Assembly: GCF_902498065.1 (NCBI RefSeq)
Contig: NZ_CABVIR010000001.1
Location: forward strand, 868,001-932,000
Direction of reading: 5' to 3'
Source: Pseudomonas fluorescens
GTDB lineage: Bacteria; Pseudomonadota; Gammaproteobacteria; Pseudomonadales; Pseudomonadaceae
DNA: 64,000 nt
Below, piece after piece: positions 57,258 through 64,000 of this stretch. The first letter of the stretch is position 1, and each line of letters starts with the position of its first letter. The notes beneath the pieces are model-generated. The model was not told the origin of the DNA. It did not search any database and saw nothing but the letters and a program-made list of their open reading frames with translations. Made by a program: the position numbers and the translations under genes.

Positions 57258-58538
57258 ATGAATGATCAGGCCAATAGCGTCAACGAACGCTATGTAGCGG
57301 CGAACCCCGTCAGCCTTGAAAGCTGGAATCGCCATGACACCACCTGGATGCTCGGCCTGTTTGGCACGGCCATTGGGGCAGGCACGCTGTTTTTGCCGAT
57401 CAATGCGGGTCTGGGCGGTTTCTGGCCGTTGTTGATCCTGGCGCTGCTGGCGTTCCCCATGACGTTTTACGCGCACCGTGGCCTGACCCGCTTCGTGTTG
57501 TCCGGTCGTGAAGGCGCGGACATCACTGAAGTGGTGGAAGAACATTTCGGCATCAAGGCCGGTGCGCTGATCACCTTGCTGTATTTCTTCGCGATCTTCC
57601 CGATCCTGCTGATTTACAGCGTGGCCCTGACCAACACCGTGGGCAGTTTCCTCGAACATCAACTGCACATCATGCCGCCACCGCGCGCCGTGCTGTCGTT
57701 CGTGCTGATCCTCGGCCTGCTGGCGGTGGTGCGTTGCGGCGAGCAGGTGATCGTCAAGGCGATGAGCCTGATGGTCTATCCGTTCATCGTGGCGTTGCTG
57801 TTTCTGGCGGTGTTCCTGGTTCCACACTGGAACGGCGGCATCCTCACCACGGCATCGACGTTGCCTGAGCCGTCGGCGCTGCTGCACACCTTGTGGCTGG
57901 CGATTCCGGTGATGGTGTTCTCGTTCAACCACTCGCCGATCATCTCGGCGTTCGCGGTGGACCAGAAGCGGCGCTACGGCGAGCACGCCGAAGAGCGCAG
58001 CTCGCAGATCCTGTCCCGCGCGCACGTATTGATGGTGGTGATGGTGCTGTTCTTCGTGTTCAGCTGCGTGCTGACCTTGTCGCCGGCGCAACTGGCGGAA
58101 GCGAAGGCGCAGAACTTGTCGATTCTGTCGTACCTGGCCAACCACTTCAGCAACCCGACCATCGCGTTTGCGGCACCATTGATTGCCTTTGTGGCGATTT
58201 CCAAGTCGTTCCTGGGGCACTACATCGGTGCCAGCGAAGGTCTGAAAGGCCTGATCGTGAAGAGCGGCAAGCGTCCAGCGCCGAAGACCCTGGACCGTAT
58301 GACCGCGGCGTTCATGCTGGTGGTGTGCTGGATTGTGGCGACGCTGAACCCGAGCATTCTGGGAATGATCGAAACCCTCGGCGGCCCGATCATTGCGGCG
58401 ATTCTGTTCCTGATGCCGATGTATGCAATCCGCAAAGTGCCGGCGATGGCACGTTTCCGTGGTCAAGCGTCCAATGTGTTTGTGACGGCGGTTGGTCTGG
58501 TGGCTATTTCGGCGTTGATTTATTCGCTGAGTGCTTGA
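57258..58538 (+). CDS. HAAAP-family amino-acid transporter (serine/threonine type)
   Basis: This 426-residue inner-membrane permease has about eleven hydrophobic segments and the family opening WNRHDTTWMLGLFGTAIGAGTLFLPINAGLGG. Other HAAAP (SdaC/TdcC-like) segments are FFAIFPILLIYSVALTN, MVFSFNHSPIISAFAVDQKRRYG and SKSFLGHYIGASEGLKGL. It is likely a proton- or sodium-coupled serine importer. No serine deaminase lies adjacent. The ATG at 57258 starts MNDQANS; an upstream in-frame ATG adds six residues. A terminator follows at 58569-58602. Confidence 0.85.
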   Translation: MNDQANSVNERYVAANPVSLESWNRHDTTWMLGLFGTAIGAGTLFLPINAGLGGFWPLLILALLAFPMTFYAHRGLTRFVLSGREGADITEVVEEHFGIKAGALITLLYFFAIFPILLIYSVALTNTVGSFLEHQLHIMPPPRAVLSFVLILGLLAVVRCGEQVIVKAMSLMVYPFIVALLFLAVFLVPHWNGGILTTASTLPEPSALLHTLWLAIPVMVFSFNHSPIISAFAVDQKRRYGEHAEERSSQILSRAHVLMVVMVLFFVFSCVLTLSPAQLAEAKAQNLSILSYLANHFSNPTIAFAAPLIAFVAISKSFLGHYIGASEGLKGLIVKSGKRPAPKTLDRMTAAFMLVVCWIVATLNPSILGMIETLGGPIIAAILFLMPMYAIRKVPAMARFRGQASNVFVTAVGLVAISALIYSLSA

Positions 58539-58568
58539 TTTCTGCTGTTTGCTTGGTTGATGAAATTA

Positions 58569-58602
58569 CGGCTGATCCGCGTTGCGGGTTGGCCGTTTTT
58601 TT
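58569..58602 (+). terminator. rho-independent terminator after the HAAAP transporter
   Basis: A 12-bp stem (CGGCTGATCCGC with GCGGGTTGGCCG, including G-U pairs) and GTT loop are followed by seven T's. Confidence 0.85.
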
Positions 58603-58720
58603 GTTTGGCACACGGGTTCGAGGATGATTTGACCTGATCCAGAACAGCTGTCCCCCGAGATAAAAGGCTAAGCTGCGGCTGCATCGGCGCGGCGTAGAGC
58701 GCTGTCACTGGAGACGCTTC

Positions 58721-60391
58721 ATGGCTCGTGCCCCTGGCGCATCGGCGCAACCCCGTGCCGATACACCCCACCGTTGGCTGGACATAATGGCCGGCCTGTC
58801 GATTGCCGGTCTGTTGCTGCCCGAGGCGGTCGCCTATTCAAGCATTGCCTCGTTACCGCCACAGGCCGGGGTGATTGCCTTGTTTGCCGGGCTGCTGTGT
58901 TACGGACTGTTCGGCACCAGCCGGTTTGCCATTGTTTCCGCAACCTCGTCGTCAGCGGCCGTTCTGGCTGCCGCCACCGCCACGCTGGCCAATGGCGATT
59001 CTGCCTTGCGCATGACCTTGGCGATCGGTCTGGTACTGGTGACCGGTGGTTACTTCCTGTTGGCCGGGTTATTCAAACTCGGCAGCGTCACTTCATTTAT
59101 CGCCAAACCGGTGCTGCGCGGCTTTGCATTGGGGCTGGCCGTGACCATCATCCTCAAGCAAGTGGCGAGCATCGTCGATGTTCGCTTGAGCACCGGCAAC
59201 GTGATCCGCTTCCTGCCGCAACTGCTGGAGCAGTGGCCGCAGTGGAATAAAGTCGGGGCATTGGTCGCGGCGGTGGCATTGCTGTTGTTGTGGCTGTGCG
59301 CGCGGGTCAAGCGTTTGCCCGGCGGCTTGCTGGTGGTGGCGCTCGGCATCGCGGCGGGCCAATGGCTGAACCTGCCGGCCTACGGGGTCAAACTGATCGG
59401 CGTTATCGATTTGAGTCTTGAGGTACCGCAGCTCCCGGTGTTGCCGTTCACCGACTGGTTGCGCCTGGGTGAACTGGCGTTCGCCATGGTGATGATTCTG
59501 TATGCAGAGTCTTTCGGCTCGATCAGTTCGTTCGCACTCAAACACGGCGACCGCGTCTCTTCCAACCGCGATCTGCTGGCCCTCGGTGCGGCCAATCTTC
59601 TATCGGGGCTGTTTCATGGCATGCCCGCAGGCGCCGGTTACTCGGCGACATCGGCCAATGAAGCGGCGGGCGCCAATTCGCGACTGGCCGGGGCGGTGGC
59701 GGCGGGGGTGGTGTTGCTCATTGTCCTGACGGTGTTGCCGTGGATCGCCCTGACTCCCGAGCCGGTGCTGGCCGCCATCGTCATTCATGCCTTGGCCCGC
59801 GGCTTGAGCCTCCAACCGTTGGGCCGGTATTTCATCTGGCGCCGCGACCGCCTGCTGGTGATCTGCGCGGTGGCAGCGGTGCTGGTGCTGGGCGTGCTGG
59901 ACGGTTTACTGCTGGCGGTGGCGATCAGCGTGGTGCTGATGCTCAAGCAGATGTCGTCGGCTGATATCCAGGTATTGGGGCAAATGGCGGGAGGTCACGA
60001 TTTTGTTGATCTGCATCGACATCCCGAGGCGAAGGAAATCCCCGGTGTGCTGATCGTGCGGCCCAGCGAGGCGCTGTTTTTCGCCAACGTGGAACGCATT
60101 CTCGGCGGTGCATTGCGCTTGGCGCGGCACGCGGAGCCACCGGTGCATACGGTTATTCTGAGTCTCGAAGAGTCGCCCGACCTGGACGGCACCAGCATCG
60201 AAGCACTGGAGGCGTTCTTCATGCAGGTGCGCGCCGAGGACAAACTGCTGATTCTGGCGCGGCTCAAGCATCAGGCAAAAGGGGTGCTGGCGAAGTTGCC
60301 GATTCAGGAACTGGAGCAGGTGATTCTCAGTGGGCTGAGTGTCGATGGCGCAGTTCAACAAGCCCTCAAGCCAACCACATTACCTGTGTGA
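58721..60391 (+). CDS. SulP-family anion permease with STAS domain
   Basis: This 556-residue inner-membrane protein has the SulP membrane core (about 20-410: DIMAGLSIAGLLLPEAVAYSSIASLPPQAGVIA, FGTSRFAIVSATSSSAAVLA, FHGMPAGAGYSATSANEAAGANS) and a cytosolic STAS domain (about 440-550: IPGVLIVRPSEALFFANVE, SPDLDGTSIEALEAFF). SulP members move sulfate, bicarbonate or other anions; the substrate is not assignable here. It ends 17 bp before a bidirectional terminator shared with acnB. Confidence 0.88.
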   Translation: MARAPGASAQPRADTPHRWLDIMAGLSIAGLLLPEAVAYSSIASLPPQAGVIALFAGLLCYGLFGTSRFAIVSATSSSAAVLAAATATLANGDSALRMTLAIGLVLVTGGYFLLAGLFKLGSVTSFIAKPVLRGFALGLAVTIILKQVASIVDVRLSTGNVIRFLPQLLEQWPQWNKVGALVAAVALLLLWLCARVKRLPGGLLVVALGIAAGQWLNLPAYGVKLIGVIDLSLEVPQLPVLPFTDWLRLGELAFAMVMILYAESFGSISSFALKHGDRVSSNRDLLALGAANLLSGLFHGMPAGAGYSATSANEAAGANSRLAGAVAAGVVLLIVLTVLPWIALTPEPVLAAIVIHALARGLSLQPLGRYFIWRRDRLLVICAVAAVLVLGVLDGLLLAVAISVVLMLKQMSSADIQVLGQMAGGHDFVDLHRHPEAKEIPGVLIVRPSEALFFANVERILGGALRLARHAEPPVHTVILSLEESPDLDGTSIEALEAFFMQVRAEDKLLILARLKHQAKGVLAKLPIQELEQVILSGLSVDGAVQQALKPTTLPV

Positions 60392-60408
60392 GCGAGCCTT
60401 TCGGACAT

Positions 60409-60447
60409 AAAAAAACGCCGCTCATCTCACGATGGGCGGCGTTTTTT
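60409..60447. terminator. bidirectional rho-independent terminator
   Basis: An A7 run, an 11-bp stem (CGCCGCTCATC / GATGGGCGGCG, one G-U pair) with loop TCAC, then T6. It serves both the SulP gene (+) and acnB (-). Confidence 0.92.
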
Positions 60448-60461
60448 ACAGCGTTGTAACG

Positions 60462-63071
60462 TTAGGCTTGAACGACCGGGATATTGGCGTTCGCAGCAGC
60501 CTCACGGAACTCGGCGATCTGGTCGAAGGACAGGTAGCGGTAAACATCAGCCGCCATGCTGTCGATCTTGCCAGCGTATTCCATGTACTCCTCGACGGTC
60601 GGCAGGCGACCCAGGATGGACGCAACGGACGCCAGCTCGGCCGAAGCCAGGTAGACGTTCGCGCCGTCACCCAGACGGTTCGGGAAGTTACGAGTCGACG
60701 TCGACACCACAGTGGAGTTCGGCTCTACACGTGCCTGGTTACCCATGCACAGCGAGCAGCCTGGCATTTCCATGCGTGCGCCGGCTTTGCCGTAGATGCC
60801 GTAGTAGCCTTCTTCGGTCAGTTGGTGAGCGTCCATTTTGGTCGGCGGCGACAGCCACAGACGGGTTGGCAGCTGACCTTTGACCTGATCCAGCAGTTTA
60901 CCGGCAGCGCGGAAGTGACCGATGTTGGTCATGCACGAACCGATGAACACTTCGTCGATCTTCTCGCCAGCAACGCTGGACAGCAGGCGGGCGTCGTCCG
61001 GATCGTTCGGCGCGCAGAGCACAGGCTCTTTGATGTCGGCCAGGTCGATTTCGATGACTTCAGCGTATTCGGCGTCAGCATCGGCAACCATCAACTCAGG
61101 GTTGGCAACCCAGGCTTCCATCGCTTGAGCACGACGTTCCAGGGTGCGCGCATCGCCGTAGCCTTCGCCGATCATCCAGCGCAGCAGGGTGATGTTGGAG
61201 TTCAGGTACTCGGTGATCGATTCTTTCGACAGCTTGATAGTGCAACCGGCAGCCGAACGTTCAGCCGAGGCGTCGGACAGCTCGAAAGCCTGCTCGATGC
61301 TCAGGTTGTCCAGGCCTTCGATTTCCAGGATGCGGCCGGAGAAGGCGTTCTTCTTGCCTTTCTTCTCGACGGTCAGCAGGCCGGCCTGAATCGCGAAGTA
61401 AGGAATGGCATGAACCAGGTCACGCAGGGTGACGCCCGGTTGCATTTTGCCTTTGAAGCGCACCAGGATCGATTCCGGCATGTCCAGCGGCATAACGCCG
61501 GTGGCCGCAGCAAACGCAACCAGACCGGAGCCGGCCGGGAACGAAATGCCCATCGGGAAACGGGTGTGCGAGTCACCACCGGTACCGACGGTGTCCGGCA
61601 GCAGCATACGGTTCAGCCAGCTGTGGATGATGCCGTCGCCCGGACGCAGGGAAACGCCGCCGCGGGTCATGATGAAGTCTGGCAGGGTGTGGTGGGTGGT
61701 CACGTCGATCGGCTTGGGGTAAGCCGCGGTGTGGCAGAAGGACTGCATCACCAGATCGGTCGAGAAGCCCAGGCACGCCAGGTCTTTCAGTTCGTCACGG
61801 GTCATAGGACCGGTGGTGTCCTGAGAGCCGACGGTGGTCATTTTCGGTTCGCAGTACGTACCTGGACGAACACCTTTGCCTTCTGGCAGGCCGCACGCCT
61901 TGCCGACCATTTTCTGTGCCAGGGTGAAGCCCTTGCCGGTGTCGACAGGTGCTTCTGGCAGTTTGAACAGATCGGTAGGGCCCAGGCCCAGCTCGGCACG
62001 CGCCTTGTCGGTCAGACCGCGACCAATGATCAGCGGAATACGGCCGCCGGCACGAACTTCGTCCAACAGAACCGGGGTCTTCATTTCGAAGGTGGTCAGG
62101 ACTTCGTCGGTGCCGTGTTTGCAGACTTTGCCAGCATGCGGATACAGGTCGATCACATCGCCCATGTTCATGTTGGTCACGTCGAATTCGATCGGCAGTG
62201 CGCCAGCATCTTCCATGGTGTTGTAGAAGATCGGAGCGATCTTGCTGCCGAAGCAGAAGCCGCCAGCACGCTTGTTCGGCACGTAAGGAACGTCGTCGCC
62301 GAAGAACCACAGCACCGAGTTGGTCGCCGATTTACGCGAAGAACCGGTACCGACCACGTCACCGACGTAGGCGATAGGGAAGCCTTGACCGCGCATTTCT
62401 TCGATCTGCTTCATCGGGCCAGTAACGCCCTGGACGTCAGGCACGATGCCTTCGCGGGCCATTTTCAGCATGGCGAGGGCGTGCAGCGGGATGTCCGGGC
62501 GGGACCAGGCGTCCGGAGCAGGGGACAGGTCGTCGGTGTTGGTTTCGCCGGTGACCTTGAACACGCGCAGGCTGATCTTGTCGGCCAGGACAGGGCGGTT
62601 GCGGAACCACTCGCCGTCAGCCCAGGACTGGATAACGCCTTTGGCGTGTTCGTTGCCGTTGCGGGCTTTTTCCGCGACGTCGTGGAACGCATCGAACATC
62701 AGCAGGGTGTGCTTGAGCTGAGCGGCAGCGACAGGGGCCAGTGTGGCGTCGTCGAGCAGGTCAACCAGGGTCACGATGTTGTAGCCGCCCTGCATGGTGC
62801 CGAGCAGTTCTACAGCGCGTTTCTTGTCGATCAGAGGGGAAGTGGCTTCGCCTTTGGCCAGGGCAGACAGGAAACCGGCCTTTACATAGGCCGCTTCGTC
62901 CACGCCAGGTGGAATGCGATTGGTGATCAGGTCAACGAGGAAAGCTTCTTCGCCAGCCGGGGGATTCTTCAGCAGCTCAACCAGGCCTGCAGTTTGTTCG
63001 GCGTTAAGCGGCTGGGGAACGATACCCAGTGCTGCGCGCTCTTCGATATGTTTGCGGTAGGCTTCAAGCAC
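60462..63071 (-). CDS. acnB: bifunctional aconitate hydratase 2/2-methylisocitrate dehydratase AcnB
   Basis: This 869-residue TCA-cycle enzyme interconverts citrate and isocitrate and also handles 2-methylisocitrate. It has the AcnB-specific N-terminal HEAT-like domain ([43 protein letters not shown]), the swivel domain, and Fe-S ligand segments with [13 protein letters not shown] and [18 protein letters not shown]. The start is GTG at 63071 (VLEAYRK), which matches the family N-terminus. An upstream ATG in frame would add 16 non-conserved residues. The gene ends 15 bp from the shared terminator. Confidence 0.96.
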   Translation of the reverse strand: MLEAYRKHIEERAALGIVPQPLNAEQTAGLVELLKNPPAGEEAFLVDLITNRIPPGVDEAAYVKAGFLSALAKGEATSPLIDKKRAVELLGTMQGGYNIVTLVDLLDDATLAPVAAAQLKHTLLMFDAFHDVAEKARNGNEHAKGVIQSWADGEWFRNRPVLADKISLRVFKVTGETNTDDLSPAPDAWSRPDIPLHALAMLKMAREGIVPDVQGVTGPMKQIEEMRGQGFPIAYVGDVVGTGSSRKSATNSVLWFFGDDVPYVPNKRAGGFCFGSKIAPIFYNTMEDAGALPIEFDVTNMNMGDVIDLYPHAGKVCKHGTDEVLTTFEMKTPVLLDEVRAGGRIPLIIGRGLTDKARAELGLGPTDLFKLPEAPVDTGKGFTLAQKMVGKACGLPEGKGVRPGTYCEPKMTTVGSQDTTGPMTRDELKDLACLGFSTDLVMQSFCHTAAYPKPIDVTTHHTLPDFIMTRGGVSLRPGDGIIHSWLNRMLLPDTVGTGGDSHTRFPMGISFPAGSGLVAFAAATGVMPLDMPESILVRFKGKMQPGVTLRDLVHAIPYFAIQAGLLTVEKKGKKNAFSGRILEIEGLDNLSIEQAFELSDASAERSAAGCTIKLSKESITEYLNSNITLLRWMIGEGYGDARTLERRAQAMEAWVANPELMVADADAEYAEVIEIDLADIKEPVLCAPNDPDDARLLSSVAGEKIDEVFIGSCMTNIGHFRAAGKLLDQVKGQLPTRLWLSPPTKMDAHQLTEEGYYGIYGKAGARMEMPGCSLCMGNQARVEPNSTVVSTSTRNFPNRLGDGANVYLASAELASVASILGRLPTVEEYMEYAGKIDSMAADVYRYLSFDQIAEFREAAANANIPVVQA

Positions 63072-63191
63072 AGTTATTACCCTCATCAGTGGTCCCAAAT
63101 GGGTGTCCGGGACGCTCATCCCGAAATTGCCGTACTCATGCGCTGCGTGGCGTTGTGGGCCACTTAGCCAGAATTACCGACAATTCCTTAC

Positions 63192-63332
63192 AGAAGCTGC
63201 TTTCAAAGTTTTACGCCTGCAGAACGGGGAGCTGATGAGGGTTGGCGTTGGGCTTTTCCCCGCTGGAAAAACCCTTCGCCAACACCGCTCTGAAGGAACG
63301 ACTGTGCTCGTGACGCTTTGAAAACAGCTTCT
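63192..63332. repeat. 141-bp nested inverted-repeat element upstream of acnB
   Basis: The ends AGAAGCTGCTTTCAAAG (63192-63208) and CTTTGAAAACAGCTTCT (63316-63332) are inverted with 16 of 17 positions matching. The pairing can extend inward with G-U pairs to about 24 bp. Inside lies a second hairpin, GTTGGCG-tt-GGG-c-TTTTCC with GGAAAA-a-CCC-tt-CGCCAAC (63241-63283). The folding potential suggests a structured leader or small RNA, or a decayed miniature transposon. It is not a REP. No flanking target duplication is seen. Confidence 0.6.
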
Positions 63333-63397
63333 AACGGACATTGGCGCCTTAAAAGGCTGGCTGATTCTACGGCAAAAAAAATATAAAGGTAAGTTAG

Positions 63398-63415
63398 CCC
63401 CTCAAGATTGAGGGG
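63398..63415. promoter_or_regulatory. palindrome CCCCTCAA-ga-TTGAGGGG upstream of DUF1289 gene
   Basis: Perfect 8-bp arms lie 65-82 bp before the DUF1289 start, within an outer GTTAGCCC/GGGCTAAC pair. It could be an operator or a leader hairpin. There is no T-run on the plus strand. Confidence 0.5.
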
Positions 63416-63479
63416 TGATCAATGTTAGACAAAGGGCTAACATGCCGGCCTGTTCTGCTTTCCCGTGTTCTCCTGACCT

Positions 63480-63950
63480 ATGCCCAATCAGACCATCAAG
63501 ACCCCCTGCGTCGGCCTTTGCTCCACTGTTTACGGTGACCTGGTCTGCCGTGGCTGCAAGCGTTTCCACCATGAAGTGATCAACTGGAACGGTTACAACG
63601 AGGAGGAGAAGCGCGCGGTATGGCTGCGGCTCGAGCAGTTGTTGTCCCAGGTGATGGCCAGCAAGCTGGAGGTTTTCGATCCCCAACGCCTGCGTCTGCA
63701 ACTGGAGCAGCGCAAGATTCGCTTTGTGCCGCATCAGTCGGAATATTGCTGGGCCTATCAGTTGATCGCCCGAGGCGCGCGGGTGATCAACAATCTGGAG
63801 GCCTACGGGATGGTGTTGATGCCGGAGTTTCGCGACTGGAACCTGCCGGAGTTGCGCGATGCGATTGATCGGGAGTTCTTTTTGCTCTCGGAGGCGCATT
63901 ACCAGCGGTACATTGCGCCGGGTTTCCTCAAAGACGCTTTCGGCGGCTGA
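63480..63950 (+). CDS. DUF1289-family protein
   Basis: This 156-residue soluble protein has the DUF1289 cysteine module at its N-terminus (TPCVGLCSTVYGDLVCRGCKRFHHEVINWNGYNEEEKRAVWLRL), with Cys positions that could bind a metal or Fe-S cluster. The C-terminal half (residues 65-156) is an additional helical domain of unknown role, longer than the minimal about 60-residue DUF1289 proteins. It is divergent from acnB. Confidence 0.85.
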   Translation: MPNQTIKTPCVGLCSTVYGDLVCRGCKRFHHEVINWNGYNEEEKRAVWLRLEQLLSQVMASKLEVFDPQRLRLQLEQRKIRFVPHQSEYCWAYQLIARGARVINNLEAYGMVLMPEFRDWNLPELRDAIDREFFLLSEAHYQRYIAPGFLKDAFGG

Positions 63951-63953
63951 AAA

Positions 63954-63981
63954 GCATCGCGGGCAAGCCCGCTCCCACAGG
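63954..63981. repeat. REP element (partner beyond or near window edge)
   Basis: CATCGCGGGCAAGCCCGCTCCCACAGG is a single REP core directly after the DUF1289 stop; an inverted partner may lie beyond the window. Confidence 0.8.
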
Positions 63982-64000
63982 GATTAGCAGTGAACGCATA

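Larger units (their letters stand above)
63072..63479. other. 408-bp divergent gap between acnB and the DUF1289 gene
   Basis: No protein gene is seen. The gap contains a 141-bp element with nested inverted repeats (63192-63332), a compact palindrome (63398-63415) and an outer GTTAGCCC/GGGCTAAC pair (63393-63400 and 63434-63441). Promoters for both flanking genes should lie here. Confidence 0.6.

Noticed and set aside
60432-63167. Plus-strand open frame of more than 900 codons opposite acnB
   Set aside because: It mirrors the full length of acnB, has a His/Gln/Arg-rich shadow composition, and runs across the bidirectional terminator region; no family features.
63192-63332. Complete insertion sequence
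   Set aside because: There is no transposase frame and no flanking target duplication; only the terminal and internal inverted repeats are present.

Overview
The window is a chromosomal segment from a fluorescent-type Pseudomonas (P. fluorescens/P. putida lineage). The evidence is the high-GC coding pattern, the bkd, acnB, pyd and ped/exa gene families, and about twenty Pseudomonas-type REP elements (core GTGGGAGCGAGCCTGCTCGCGA and variants) in the gaps between genes. I see no rRNA, tRNA, CRISPR array, insertion sequence or prophage. Calls rest on motif recognition; no database search was run.

Layout. 1-1819: the start of the branched-chain keto acid dehydrogenase operon (bkdA1, partial) and its divergent activator bkdR. 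1922-3752: a persulfide-dioxygenase-type metallo-hydrolase divergent from a TauE/SafE exporter, probably a sulfur detoxification pair. 3928-5112: an outer-membrane porin. 5374-33204: one large quinoprotein alcohol-oxidation island. It runs nosP-nahK, agmR, a CxxCW protein, an ABC export-type system with a beta-propeller and a binding protein, a 40-residue membrane peptide with the pedS2-pedR2 two-component system, a pentapeptide-repeat protein, the Ca-type PQQ alcohol dehydrogenase pedE, cytochrome c550 pedF, a periplasmic binding protein, a SoxYZ-like carrier, a zinc hydrolase, the lanthanide-type PQQ alcohol dehydrogenase pedH, aldehyde dehydrogenase pedI, the complete pqqABCDE cofactor operon, ercA and the hybrid kinase ercS. 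From memory of those genomes, the order combines the P. aeruginosa exa/pqq/erc layout with the P. putida ped layout. 33189-37409: a uronate-oxidation operon (OprD-type porin, uronate dehydrogenase, lactonase, mutarotase) with FadR-type operator sequences. 37665-38891: copCD. 39038-47499: reductive pyrimidine catabolism (RutR-like regulator, preA/preT, dihydropyrimidinase, NCS1 permease, ureidopropionase). 47642-51055: an orphan Rhs-core protein with an AT-rich variable tail, a PAS-LuxR regulator, a DUF1652 protein and a small lipoprotein. 51180-56887: an SDR/phosphotransferase pair, a 2-hydroxyacid dehydrogenase, two small secreted proteins (one apparently needing a frame correction at an A8 tract), a TetR regulator and a tautomerase. 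57258-63950: a serine-type transporter, a SulP permease, acnB and a DUF1289 protein.

How the central island works (inference from families): alcohols and aldehydes are oxidised in the periplasm by PedE (Ca) or PedH (lanthanide). Electrons pass to cytochrome PedF, aldehydes go on to PedI, and pqqABCDE supplies PQQ. PedS2/PedR2 and AgmR are expected to control the choice of enzyme. Five intergenic regions of the island share a TACYAA-core motif, and the pedE and pedH leaders share a second, palindromic motif. These two motifs, the SoxYZ-like carrier/zinc-hydrolase relay, the small peptide ahead of pedS2, and a 141-bp structured element upstream of acnB are the least explained signals here.
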